From assembly GCA_022818135.1 (NCBI GenBank), contig JAFMSR010000015.1, forward strand, positions 6,556,691 through 6,620,690: 64,000 bases of DNA, written 5' to 3'. Positions 48,501 through 59,023 of this stretch are shown here, piece after piece (the stretch's first letter is position 1; every line of letters starts with the position of its first letter). Source of the DNA: Saxidomus purpurata. Taxonomy: Eukaryota; Mollusca; Bivalvia; Venerida; Veneridae. The translations under genes were made by a program, and so were the position numbers. The notes under the pieces are model-generated. The model saw only the letters and a program-made list of their open reading frames with translations, was not told the origin of the DNA and searched no databases.

Positions 48501-51500
48501 TCTAAAACCACTTGGTCAATGTTGATAATACTTATCAAATAATTCCATTCCATGCAAAACATTGGTTGCAATGGCAGTGGAAAGGGAAAACTTTAAAAAT
48601 CTTCTTCTCTAAAACTGGAAGGCCTCAAGCTTATATATAGGGCATGTAGATTGTAGTAATGTCTAGTGAACCGCTACTAAGATTGATTTTACATAGGCTT
48701 ATAGAGGAAAAACTTTGAAAATTCCCCAAGGCCTTAGGTTTAGATGTTTAGCAGGCAGCATTGCCTATGGCCCTCTACCAAGGTTGTTCAAATCATGACC
48801 CTAGGGTCAAAATTGACCCTAGAGATCACTTGATTTCATATAAAAATTATGCTTAGAAAGAGAAAACTTAAATTTTTGTCTGAAACCACAAGGCCTAGAG
48901 CTTAGATTTTGGCATGTAGTATTACCTTGTGGACCGCTACCAGGATAATTCAAATCATTTCCCCCCAAAGCAAAATTGAACCAGCTTGGAGAGGGGGGAG
49001 GGTCACTTTATTTAACAATCTAAAACAATTTAAAAATCTCCTCTGAAATCACAAGGCCTCAAGCTAAGATATTTGGCAATTTGTTGTTTAAATCATAGAC
49101 CCTGGGTGAAAATTAAACTTGAAATGAGCAACACAGTGCACAGAAACTTGGAACTAAGTTAAACTGAAGGTTACGAATTTGTGAAGTAGCCAGTTTAAGG
49201 AAGATACCAGTTTTGAATAAAGTTTAAATTGTTGTCTTTCATTTCAGAAATGTTTAAGTTTTAAACAGAGTGTTGGTATAATAGGTGGCAAACCAAATCA
49301 TGCTCATTGGTTTATAGGTTATGTAGGTGAGTGTAGACATTACATATAATTCAGAACTGCAACAGATGCATTAATATCAACCATGTATAGTTGCGGAGCA
49401 TGCTAGCTGATGGTAATATTCAGAATTTAATGATCTGACATTCAACGCTAAGCTTAAAATTAATATTCTATTGTTGCCTGAAAGCATCCAGATTAGCTTG
49501 AAAATGCTGTTAAATGCATAGAAATTTATTCTTTCCCTTTTTGAAAATATATATATGTTAATTTAAATTGTGATAACATGCATAATTGATGAAACTGTTA
49601 TTAGATACAGCCTGCATACTGAAATGTGATGTTGATCTTTATATTGGTCCATTGAATACTGTTCTAATACTGTACACTTGCTGTAAAATTCCTTTAGGGA
49701 TATTTATTTCATTTGGCATTTATCAGCATATATATCTATCATATATGCCTTTGTATTGGTTACAGGTGATGAGCTTGTGTATCTAGACCCACATACCACA
49801 CAGTTGTTTGAGGACCCAATGACTAAAGATGACACCTTCCATTGTCAGCATTCATGTAGAATGAAAATACTTGACCTGGATCCTTCCATTGCATTGGTAA
49901 ATTTTAAGTCTTAAATACAAGTTTTGATGTGTGAATTACAAAATTTAAATACATTGTAATAAACTCCTAAAATAAACTCTGGAAATTTCTATGGTGATTC
50001 AGTTTCTTTTAAGCTTACTTGAGCATGAAATGCTCATTGTGAACATGGCAGATAGTGAAATAAAAGCTGCGTGACAATTTCTCAGTTTACCATAATTATT
50101 GTTTTAATTGGCTATTTAATTGTTTGGTTGCTGTCGTTAGTCTTGCATTGTCCTCTATACAGATTATTGAATCAGATGTAGACCAGTGTTGTAGAACTGT
50201 TGTTTTTTCTTTCAGGGATTTTATTGTGGAACCGAGGCAGAGTTTGATGATTTATGTTCAAGTTTACAAAAGTTTGTGACATGTAGAAAGACTTCAGCAA
50301 TGTTTGAGCTCCACAGAGAGCGGCCCCTACACTGGCCCCCTTATGAACCCTACTCGCCAAATGTTACTGTCAATACTAGAGGTAAAAGTTTGTATCTGAA
50401 CTTTTTATAGCTGTAAATATTAAATTAATTTTGGATCCATTAAGTTCTTACCGAAGTGTACAGAAGTTCTTGAATATTTGCAAATCTTGAAATAGATAAC
50501 AGGTAAAATGTTCCTGGAATTGCTTACTTTGGTTTTGAGCCATAAAAAAGTTTGCTTTTACATGTTCTTTTTCCTAAAATCTAAATTGTAACATTGGCTT
50601 TGGAGAGCTGGGAAAATTAATGTATTTTTGTAAAATGCCTCATTCTTAAGTACAATGTATCCATGTATTGTTGAAAATGAAACATGGCAAACTGAAAATG
50701 AATCCCATAAAAATTTGTTTGTGTTAATTTTTAAAAGTGATTTAAAACATAATTATTTCTGTTCTTGAAACACCCTTAGAAAATGCTGCGACATTTTTGG
50801 CTTACTAAAGTTGGGCACTTCAGGGGAGCAGTGGTGTAGAGGTTTAGGTGTCTGCCGCTCATCCCGAAGGTTGCGGGTTCGAGCCCCACCAAGGTCACTA
50901 CTGTACCTCCTCATATGACACCAGTACTGGTTTTTCCAGGAAGCGGACTCGAGTGTGACTCGATAAGCTCAAAGCTTTCTTCACAGTCGAGCTAAAATAA
51001 ATTAGTATAAACTAAATGGGAAAGACACTTGCAATAGGATATAATAATGCTGTTCTTCATTTGTTTGTCTTTATAGTAAATTGTTTAATTTTATGGCTCA
51101 TAGGTTTAAGCCTCAGCTGTATTGTAATATATAGCTATTTAAAAAGGTAAAACAAGGGGGATATATAGGAATATTCTTGTTAGGTCCTGTCCCATCATAC
51201 ATGTCTGTGCAACTTTAAGTGGGATTGAGCTATGGTAACCAGACTTTGTACTGAAGTAGCTCATTCGGGGAGAGGATATATATGGGGTCACTGAGGTCAA
51301 GTTCAAGGCCAAATGTAGAAGGTCTTCTGTTTTTCATGTCCCTTTCCTATTTTCTAAATCTGTTTAAAGCTTTTTCATGAAATTTTTGTGCGATGTTCAT
51401 CTTGTCAAGGAAACAAGCAGAACCCATGATTTAACCAGGCCCACTCAAGCTTAAGGTCACAATTAAGGGTTAGCATTTAGTGTCTCAAGGTAATTTACTC

Positions 51501-51734
51501 TCCTTAGCAAATCATGTCCCATTATACACAAAGGGTTATCATTCTTTTAGTCAAGTTACATTGGTAGGGGTAAAAGTCACCTTCAATGATAATTCCAAGT
51601 AATGTTTAGTTCTGTAAATCTGTGTGAAGTTTTCACTTGTACTGATACTATACATTTGTGCATTTATTTCAGAGTTTGCAGTAGTGGACAAGCACAGTTG
51701 TGATAGTGATGAAGATTTTGAGCTTGTTGGATAG
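39558..51734 (+). CDS. ATG4B: ATG4 autophagy cysteine protease (twelve exons)
   Basis: Exons: 39558-39585 (ATG), 42069-42167, 42725-42796, 43856-43954, 44493-44585, 44835-44907, 46591-46670, 47855-48105, 49248-49326, 49766-49896, 50216-50381, 51673-51734 (TAG). The sum is 1233 nt, 410 aa; human ATG4B has 393. All phases agree. ATG4 is a cytosolic peptidase that trims ATG8/LC3 proteins to expose the C-terminal glycine for lipidation, and later frees them from membranes. Likely triad: Cys79 in [14 protein letters not shown], Asp299 and His301 in YLDPHTTQ. Other family blocks: [52 protein letters not shown]. The 28-nt first exon is the least certain part; its phase and position fit, and it gives [15 protein letters not shown]. 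The sequence is closest to the ATG4A/B type. Confidence 0.95.
39630..40385. repeat. Dispersed element with about five 146-bp tandem units, ATG4 intron 1
   Basis: It opens with the palindrome TCTCCCCCACCTCGGGGGGA and a GTCCGTCC run. GATAACTAGAGTTCC then recurs at 39729, 39875, 40020, 40165 and 40246. The first four starts are 145-146 bp apart; the last follows a truncated unit. Each unit has ATGATCCCTATTGTTTTTGG and AAGGTCACAGTGACCGTTGG. It starts 45 bp inside the first ATG4 intron. Confidence 0.8.
42310..42560. repeat. Probable dispersed repeat remnant in ATG4 intron 2
   Basis: It carries GAAGAGGGGAGCTTGCAGTC, GTTCATCCATCTGTCC and a CTTGTCTGGAGCATGACT phrase close to that in the 13263-13700 family. 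It is single copy in this window. Confidence 0.35.
43132..43310 (+). pseudogene. Decayed duplicate of the ATG4 catalytic-cysteine exon
   Basis: Between about 43176 and 43264 the sequence can be aligned to the real exon 43856-43954. GGGGAACGGACAT matches GGGGAACAGGACCT, GACGCGGCTGGGTTGTAT matches GACGCAGGCTGGGGTTGTAT, and CTAGTAGTACGTCATCTAGG is identical. Small deletions break the frame, the acceptor AG is replaced by AAAG, and a TGA falls inside. Flanks also match on both sides (ATGTGATGTATTGCA before; CTTGACTG after), so this is a genomic tandem duplication of exon plus flanks, not a spliced copy. Confidence 0.85.
43395..43790 (+). repeat. Old fragment of the 840-bp palindrome-ended repeat
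   Basis: AAGTAAGCCTTAGA, GCTGCTTTGTTAGGTTCGAA and AATGGTTGCCCGAATA occur in the same order as in the copies at 4830 and 56495, but with much divergence between. It lies between the decayed and real copies of the ATG4 catalytic exon. Confidence 0.6.
43856..43954 (+). CDS. ATG4B: ATG4 catalytic-cysteine exon
   Basis: This 99-nt exon encodes [18 protein letters not shown] followed by a helix ending VVRHLGR. The TGT codon at 43891-43893 is Cys79, the counterpart of the ATG4B nucleophile Cys74. TTTCAG precedes it and GTAGAC follows. Confidence 0.95.
45203..45392. repeat. Segment duplicated within ATG4 intron, copy 1
   Basis: TTTACTTGTGTATATATCAT, TGCTGTATGTTCAAACAGGT and AGGGTCACAATAGATAATGT recur in the same order at 45967-46187. 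The two copies are about 760 bp apart in direct orientation. Confidence 0.75.
45967..46187. repeat. Segment duplicated within ATG4 intron, copy 2
   Basis: This is the direct repeat of 45203-45392. It is longer by about 30 bp, with an insertion around 46080-46110 (GTGCTGATTGGACAATAATG). Confidence 0.75.
48408..49120. repeat. AGCTCACC-family dispersed repeat in ATG4 intron
   Basis: It begins TTTTAGCTCACATGG, with GTGAGCTATTAGGATTGG soon after. Blocks of about 150 bp then repeat AAGGCCTAGAGCTTAGAT, GGCATGTAG and TCAAATCATGACCC-type phrases. It belongs with the 9261-9850 stretch. Confidence 0.65.
49766..49896 (+). CDS. ATG4B: ATG4 exon with catalytic Asp and His
   Basis: The exon encodes [16 protein letters not shown] and ends with the conserved DLDPSIAL block. 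Asp299 and His301 in DPH correspond to the other two triad residues of the family. Confidence 0.95.
50822..51018 (+). mobile_element. tRNA-derived SINE
   Basis: Near the start, GTGGTGTAGAGGTTTAGG resembles a Pol III A box. About 30 bp on, GGTTCGAGCCC (50876-50886) is a near-consensus B box. A non-tRNA body follows with CCAGTACTGGTTTTTCCAGG and an A/T-rich 3' end (AAATAAATTAGTATAAAC). A tRNA-like head with an unrelated tail is the SINE layout. It is not a functional tRNA gene. Confidence 0.7.
51673..51734 (+). CDS. ATG4B: ATG4 last exon with C-terminal LIR-like motif
   Basis: It encodes the tail [13 protein letters not shown] and then TAG. FELV preceded by acidic residues fits the LC3-interacting [WFY]xx[LIV] pattern and sits where human ATG4B has its C-terminal LIR. 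Function is inferred from position and pattern. Confidence 0.85.
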
Positions 51735-54308
51735 CTGAGATTGGGTCACACATGAAGATCAGCGTTGTAGACAAAAAAGGACACTTAGTCTTGTGGACAA
51801 TCAAAATAACTAGAACTAAGTTTAGAGAATAGACCTTTCTCAAGTTTGTTTTCTGTGCGTTTAAATTGAAATGTTGATTGTTACATGTATTACTGATGTA
51901 TCCACAATTAAACCTTTGAATTATTGTAAGAAAATCAGACTTACGCACATAAATTGTTCAGTTAAATATATGCCTTTACTGAAGTGTTGAAGATTATTCT
52001 TGTGACTTTATTGCTTTGTACTGTAGACAATAAGCCTTTATTTGTGATAATCTTTTAATAAATGTCAATTTTATACACATTGATGACTCCTATGGACTTG
52101 AGCTCAAGAGGTCAAAAGCCAAAGTTATGGTGACCTTAACAGAATTGGCAGATTTGCTGCTGTCGGATGGGGGGGGGTATACATGTTTTACAAACATCCT
52201 CTGCTAAAATTTTAAGGTGATGATTCTTACTTTATTTATAACTTGCAAGCTTCAACATACCATAGTAAGTTGTTATTGCCATTAGTACAGTAAATATGTA
52301 AGACAGATAAATATGGAATACATGAGTGTGTATGATAGCCATCTTTATTGTATTACAGGTTGAAGCTTCACTGTTGATTCGGTACATTTATAGATGTTTA
52401 AAAACAAGGTGCTTTATTTGTTGTATTTTTGAGTGATATTATACAACCTCTCTCTGACCCCAGACTCGTATTTCTAGTCCCTGATCGGCTGAAAATGAGG
52501 TCATTGTAGAATTTGGCCAATCAGAGGCCAGATAGTTGAGATGTCAGTTCAGAGTAAGTGATTCTGGTCTGTTCAATATTAGATTCAGACACCGAAGTTG
52601 TCTGGTGTTGTATCTTGATTTGATGTGAGAGATAGTATTAACATATGTGTACTCGTCAGTTCGATTCATTAGTTTACTGCTACAGAAACAGAACATGTTA
52701 ATTCTTGATAAATTGTCTGTGATATTTTGTTCATACTATCACATTTCAAACTTTGTATTTTTTCCAGATGATAAAGATAATTTTAGATGTAAAACTTCAG
52801 TTTTCAAAGGAAGAAAAAAATACTGCAGAGTTAATTTTGACTTATTTGTAATGTTTTATGTTGATAATTCAAATGTGAATAATAAATATGATACTGTTAA
52901 TCATCCTTATTCTTACTGTTTCTTATACTGTTATCACCTGACTCACTTTACCACGTCCACACTTTGTCAAACAGTTTTCATCTGATCTTCACCAAACTTG
53001 CTCCACATGTTTGTGGGCATAAAGCTTGGGCAAGTGCCAGCCAAACCAGGCACTTATGGATTATGGCCCTTGAATTATGCAAAATTGGCCAAATTTGCCT
53101 TGTCCGTTCTCTGAGTCAATCAGTTTTCATCTGATCTTCACCAAATTTGGTGAAAATATTTGTGTGCATAAAATCAAGGCCAAGTTCGATTTCCAGCAAA
53201 ATCGCCTAAGGCACTTGGATTATAGCCCTTGAAAATATTCGAAAAATGATGAAATAAGCCTTCCAAGCAGGTAAGTTAGCCTTACAAAACCTGTGAACTG
53301 CCCGACACTGAGAAATGCCTCCTTGATGGGCGTAATTTGTGACAGTTTGAGTTTCTGTTACATTAGTCAAAATTTGCATCTTTTAGTGGGGACACAGGGG
53401 ATTTATACAAATTTCAACTGCAATTATGTCTTGAGTTTTGACCACTGTGGAAAATGTAGTAAAGTCTGAATTGTGAGAGACACGATTGCTTTGAATGTGA
53501 AATGTCCCAAGGATGAATCTGAATGAATTGTGTCGAATTCACCTCGCATGCGCCAATCACACACATTGAACTTCCATCTGTCGGAAAAGAGCATCTGTAT
53601 GGAAGGACACCCTTTGTGGGTAACAATGTAATTTAACTATTAATCTGTGACAAAGCACCATCGCGGGGGTCATACATTGTGGTCATATTGCAACCGCTGG
53701 TTCACGAGTAGATGTTAAAAGATTTTCTAGTTTCCATTTCAAGTTTCTTTTAATGCTACATTGTACGGTGGTATTCCATCAATGGTCCATAAGAAGATTA
53801 TAAAAGATTTTTCTATTTGCAGTTATTGTGTCTTGATGTGCAGTGAACTTGATAATTACTGTTACTATGCAGTTATCCTTGTTTTACCCGCAAAGGCAGT
53901 CCTTCCAGAGTCCAGGAAAACCAAAATTGTGCCTGTCTGGATCGATTTTCAACTTGTCAGACCGATTCCCGTGACCAAAAATTCGGTCAAAAGATTTTAT
54001 TTAAATTTCATAAAACCGACTGAATGTTAAACGCAAGTCATATTGACCACAATTGTCTGTGTATTCGTACCACCTAAGTATCCCCAATTAACATGTCAAA
54101 ATATTTGCCAGAGACGGGCATTTTGGTCAGTCGACATGATCAGTCTCATCAAATACACGTATGTCAAGTAGAAAAATGTAGAAAGAACTCCAACCTGAAG
54201 TACCCAACCTACCACCATGACCGTATGGGTCATAAGCAAGACTCGAACTTATCAAGCAGTACGTTTTCTGTAGTCTCCCATATATAATTGCCTTTATATA
54301 TTGTACAT
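51735..54308. other. ATG4 3' flank and intergenic stretch
   Basis: AATAAA at 52057-52062 is a likely ATG4 poly(A) signal. A two-unit 149-bp tandem (CAGTTTTCATCTGATCTTCA at 52972 and 53121) follows. The open frame at 52647-52985 has no recognisable domain or codon signature, and I do not call it a gene. Confidence 0.45.
52972..53270. repeat. Tandem repeat, two units of 149 bp
   Basis: CAGTTTTCATCTGATCTTCA starts each unit. GTGGGCATAAA/GTGTGCATAAA and GGCACTTATGGATTATGGCC-type phrases follow in both. It is non-coding. Confidence 0.7.
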
Positions 54309-55326
54309 GGAATTAAACTCAGTGTTCGGCAGTTGAAGCGAATTTTAAAAGCTTTTAATCTTGCGCGACGAGGAAATCGTTCTCGAGAGGAAATAGTAAG
54401 AGATCACATCCATGCACAAATGTAAAGGTGCGTTCAATGTGTAGGTTATCGATCTATGTGGCAAATGTTAGTGAAATATTGCCATCTTGTAGTATTTAGA
54501 AATTAATTTGAGAAATCGACCTCGAAAAGACCACTGACCGAAAAGCACGCCGATTATCAAGACGGAATTACGTCTACAAAGGTCCAAACTTTGTGCAGCA
54601 TGTTGATGGCTCTGACTAATTGAAGCCGACGGCGTACGGATTTTATATTCATGGGGCAATCGAAGGATACAGCTTGCGGATATTTTGGCTTGACGTACCT
54701 AATAGAAACAAGTCGCTCTCTTTGATAGCAACATATTGCATAGACACATTAAAGGAGCTAGGCATTGTCCCAAGGCTCCTTTGTTTCAACAGGGAACTGA
54801 AAGTGCCAGACTATCTTTGCTGCAACCCATTTTCAGATACAACGGTATAGACAGTGTTTCAGGTTTGAAGAGTTTTATTTATGGAAAAAGTGTGTCAAAC
54901 TTGGTAGAGACGGCAAGGTGTGCATTGGTGGATTTCATTTTTCAAGGACATGTTTGATGCAAATGTCCTTGATACAACCAATATATTGACCAAGATATTA
55001 CTTTACGAATTTAATCCAAGCAGAGCTTGATATGATAGCGCAGAAATGGAATGCTCACGAGATCCGAGCCCAGATGTGTTCTGATAATCCTTGTGGAAGA
55101 TTTGTACCTGAAAGCATACTGTCACGTTGTTAGTCGGGAAACTGTACAGGTATGTCAGGTACACTGTAGGTCAGAAACCATATGATGAGCAAAAAGGCTA
55201 TATCCTGACGTAATTCAGGAACCTTCTCAGTTGTCACTGGACCATAGAAGGCCTTCAAATGCGGAAGAAGCTTTAGCTTTCTACACAGAAATGTTACAAT
55301 TAGTGGATAAATATTCACAAGACTGA
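54309..55326 (+). pseudogene. Integrase-core (rva_4-like) pseudogene
   Basis: Fragments in changing frames follow the order of the integrase-core proteins common in fish and molluscs. An HTH-like start (KLSVRQLKRILKAFNLARRG) is followed by CVGYRSMWQMLV. Then come the first catalytic region (PNFVQHVDGSD, then a stop, then GFYIHGAIEGYS), FWLDVPNRNKSLSLIATY, YNGIDSVSGLKSFIYGKSVS, AQKWNAHEIRAQ and a tail EEALAFYTEMLQLVDKYS. There are several stops and frameshifts. The expected second Asp in the stretch after GIVPRLL reads Phe. It is therefore a dead copy. The parent is probably a mobile or domesticated DDE integrase; the family name is from memory. Confidence 0.75.
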
Positions 55327-56494
55327 AGATGATCTACGATGTTAACATTACAATTGTATGGACACAAACCATGATTGTTCTATAATTGAAGGGAGATAAT
55401 CGTTCTGCACAAACAAATTAGTGGTGCCTATTGGAATGATATTTCGCTATTTAAGACAATGTTTCAGATCAACACCAAAATTACAACCTTCTACACATTT
55501 CTATACATATTGGTCTTTGTTGGGTTGCATACGTTGCACCCTGCATCATATCCTATAGTATTATTTGGGTGTAGTTTTCCTTGACCTTGATGCGAGTTTT
55601 GTGTCCAGCATCTAGGAAAACTTTACAGCAAAGACTAACATACACAGAATAGTGTGAAGCAGGTTGTTATCCATGAGGTTGTTCAGTCAAATGTTGTCTT
55701 AAAATGGGGGGAAAAATAGAAACAATGGGCGCTGCCATTGTGTTTTTTTTTGTGTAAAGTGAACTGCGTATCTCCCCCATGTACGTGGGTTTGAAAGTTA
55801 TATTCCATCAATTTTATTCATCTTACATTATATAAAGAATGCAATATAGCAGAACACCAGTATGATCTTGTATGCTTAACTTCTTTCTCACAAGGAGGTT
55901 AATTAAACTGATATTTATATTTTACAACTCATCCTGCTATATGTAGTTTACACAAGTTTGTATATTACTCAATTTGATATGAGCAATAGTTCCTTTATTA
56001 ATTTGCGTATATACATGTAGATCTACAGATTGCCAGTGTATATATATACAAAACAAAAGGAGAAGGTTCTGCTGAGTTTGCTTGAACATAACTTGATGAA
56101 AACAAATCGAGGGAATCACTGTTATATATGCATTTAAAGAGTGTTACATGATGCACCGTTTCGTGCAAAAATGAAGGCCAAAGGTTAACGGAAGATGCGG
56201 GGTGGGGGGGAGGGGATTTTGACCAAGAGAGGTAGGGGTTAAAAACAAGAATAACACGTAATAACGGGTATGACTACTGCAGTGCACCAGTGTGATAAAG
56301 ACTTTTAGTGAACCATTCTCGCAAGCAGCATAAATGATAGACTCAATCTATTCCAGGGTTGACTGTAATCCTATATAGACATTTTAGAATTTATAGCAGA
56401 CAGACAAATGTGAAAACAGACATTCTAACATGACTCACGATTTTGTCTCTATATACGAAGAGTTGAAAAAAATTATGTAATATTTAAGAAATAA
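55327..56494. other. Intergenic stretch without supported features
   Basis: I see no gene, no clear repeat and no RNA gene here. Short C or G runs occur (56200-56215). Confidence 0.4.
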
Positions 56495-57335
56495 TCTATG
56501 GCTTGGAGTGCTTTATCGAAATTGAAGCATTCCCCGGAGGTGATGTGCCTGGCGGAATAATTCACGAGGGCGAAGCCCGAGTGAGTTATTACGCAGGCAC
56601 ATTACCGACGGGAAATGCTTCAATTTCGATAAAGCACTCCAAGACATAGATTATTTCGATTCTTAGAAGCCGATTTTTTTTAAACTATCGTAACTACTAC
56701 GGACCTTTTTTCAGTTCGGCGGTAATGTGTAAAACAGCATAAATAGTAGCTGTTGGAATTCACTCCCCTATTCGGGCAACCATTCAAGATATCAAACATA
56801 ACTATATTATACAAACTTATTTTAGTTAATCATCTAATACATAAAATATAAAAAGAAATACCTGACTGACATTATGCAGAAGACGTCAGATTCAGAACCT
56901 AACAAAGCAGCCAATCGATATAAATGCGTACCGTTAATTTGAACTGTACAACGTTTTAACGTGGAGTAATGACGTCAGTGTGATGACGTCAACGTTTTCA
57001 TTCATCGTTTTGTCTCCCGGAATCAAAACATTGTATGACGTCAATCCTGAATTTTCTTAGCCTTTTTAAAGGAAAACAAGGTGAAGGTATTCTAAGGCTT
57101 ACTTGACGCAATCAAAAATAATATTTAGGTTCTTAAACACAACTATTTCATGCGTCTGATGTATTTATACAGATATTATTTCTATTTCTATAATTTATTT
57201 TCTGCGAGGGAGTAAATTAGAAAAGTCGGAAGGAGCTACTTCTTTGTCCGAAACTCCGCCTTCTTTTCCGAGTGCTTTAATCATATTAATGCACTCGAAT
57301 TGACTATAGAAATATACCGTAGGCATATTAGAATA
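56495..57335 (-). repeat. Palindrome-ended 840-bp dispersed repeat, right copy (intact)
   Basis: At the left is a 160-bp hairpin (56495-56660). Arms AATCTATGGCTTGGAGTGC and GCACTCCAAGACATAGATT pair, as do ATCGAAATTGAAGCATT and AATGCTTCAATTTCGAT. The right end has a second, smaller hairpin (GCTTTAATCATATTAATGC). Between them are three perfect TGACGTCA sites (56970, 56984, 57036). A damaged copy lies inverted at 4830-5672 and an old fragment at 43395-43790. No protein is encoded. Confidence 0.8.
56970..57043. promoter_or_regulatory. Three perfect CRE palindromes inside a mobile repeat
   Basis: TGACGTCA occurs at 56970-56977, 56984-56991 and 57036-57043. This is the full CREB/ATF-binding palindrome. 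Three copies in 74 bp is far above chance in AT-rich DNA. Activity is unknown. Confidence 0.6.
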
Positions 57336-57646
57336 AACCATAAACAACGCAGGAACCGATGATAATGCCGCATTGGTATTTGAAATTGGTGCTTTAGAAA
57401 TAAAAAATCGGACTAACAAAATGATAGTTCCTTTCTTCGCAGTGATCTCCCATGTGCTTTTGTTGTTGGTACAGATTTCGGCAGTGGAAGGGAAGCAACC
57501 CCTGCATGTAGTTGTATTTATTTATCGTCGTTATCAAGGTTTTTGGTCACTGTGGACAGCGCAGCTGTATATATGCTGTCCGCTCATGTCTACCCATGCG
57601 TGTAAATGGTCTTATATAAACAATTGACACGGCTCCGCTGGTCATT

Positions 57647-58370
57647 TTGATGGTAGGCCCACTCAAACCGGTGGAGCTAAGACACGCCTAGTTGTGTGTC
57701 TTGGCCGCCTGGGTGAACCTTGACCGGAATTCACCCCAGTCTCTCGGCAGTGATCGTAACGGGTTCTCAGCATGTGGGAGACATGCATGCTTCGTCTCTT
57801 GAGAAACTCGTCTCGGTCACTGCTAGACAGCGAACTTCTGTCGTGAGAAGACTACCAGAGAACCTGCTGTGGGATGGGGCCTCTTGAGGATGAGCTTCAG
57901 CTCTGGGCTGATGGACACAGACGACTAGTTTTGGCTGTGACCACTGGTTCAGACTGAGTACTGACTGTCTCTCAGCAGTGCCGGATGAGGGTTCACCGAC
58001 CCGATTTCGGCACTGTGCTGAAACGTACGAAATGGCACCCGGTGCCTTAAGCACCCGTAGTGGGGCGTTCGTACGGTTAAGCAGAGAGATACCAGTAGGC
58101 CTTGTATGTGATGCGGCCGTGGCCGAGGCCCGAGTTAATCACTACCACCAGAGTGCTTGCTGTCGACTGTTCTCGGATATCTCACCAGGAAAACTAGCTG
58201 ATACTGACTGGAAATTGCAGTCAGGTAAATTTCTCCTATTTTTGGCTCAAAATTCTATTTTTTAAGGCATGACGGGAGACATGCCGGGGTCTCATCCCGA
58301 TCTCAAGCTTACATAAATGCTTTTTGGGACGGACCTTGATAAAATTCTCTAAACAAACAAACAAACAAAC
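57647..58370 (+). mobile_element. 724-bp retroposon with AAAC tail and 11-bp target duplication
   Basis: The direct repeat CGCTGGTCATT flanks the insert at 57636-57646 and 58371-58381. The 3' end is a run of AAAC (58351-58370), as made by target-primed reverse transcription. The body is much richer in G+C than its surroundings. It has no reverse transcriptase and no clear Pol III boxes, so it is either a non-autonomous retroposon or the end piece of a LINE. The family was not recognised. Confidence 0.75.
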
Positions 58371-58381
58371 CGCTGGTCATT

Positions 58382-59023
58382 CGAGGTAAAACAGGTTTTC
58401 CGTTACATCTCACAGATCCCCCCCCCCCCACACACACACCCCTGCTGACCCCAACGATAAGAAAACGTTTACAGAAAATATATTGAGTTCAAAATTATCG
58501 ACTGTTATTCACAAGTTCGATTTTTTCATTTTATTCAAATGATGCAAAGTTCTATATTCCGTGCGTTCATTGGGCATTGTTCATAAGTATGTAAAAAGTT
58601 CAAATCGGACACTATTGTGCGCTTTGCTGTATGTAGCCTACGTTTTCTGGCAGCGTTTTCACACTTGAATTATCATTAACTGGTCAATATATTTCATGGT
58701 TCAGTGGTCATTAGTGAACTTAAGGCCATAAGAGGAATTTCTCGAATTTATACATGTATTACTAGTATTTATATCAAAATTATCAAATTTTCTTATCTGT
58801 TTCAGAGTAGACATTTCACTTTGTCTATTAGCGTTTTCCATGTCTTGAACTTATATTGTACAATGCGGAGTGAGTGGCTTGGCGACACTAGACACTATAT
58901 CAAATTGTTTTTCTCATTTCTTGATGTTAAGTGAAGAATAACCATTCACACGGAAAGTGTCGTCGAGCTGGTATGAATGAATTGTACTCCAAATGTGGAG
59001 TGAGTGGATCGGCGGTACTGGAC
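58382..59023. other. Flank of the LTR element
   Basis: It holds a C/CA run (58421-58442) and two related 30-bp stretches (GGAGTGAGTGGCTTGGCG at about 58867 and GGAGTGAGTGGATCGGCG at about 58996). The second one abuts the LTR. No gene is supported. Confidence 0.45.

Noticed and set aside
52647..52985. 112-codon open frame downstream of ATG4
   Set aside because: No domain, biased to AT-rich codons, and no supporting splice or promoter signals. Long frames occur by chance in such DNA.
57767..58265. Two overlapping 95-codon frames on opposite strands
   Set aside because: They fall inside the G+C-rich retroposon, where open frames are long by composition. Neither shows a known domain.
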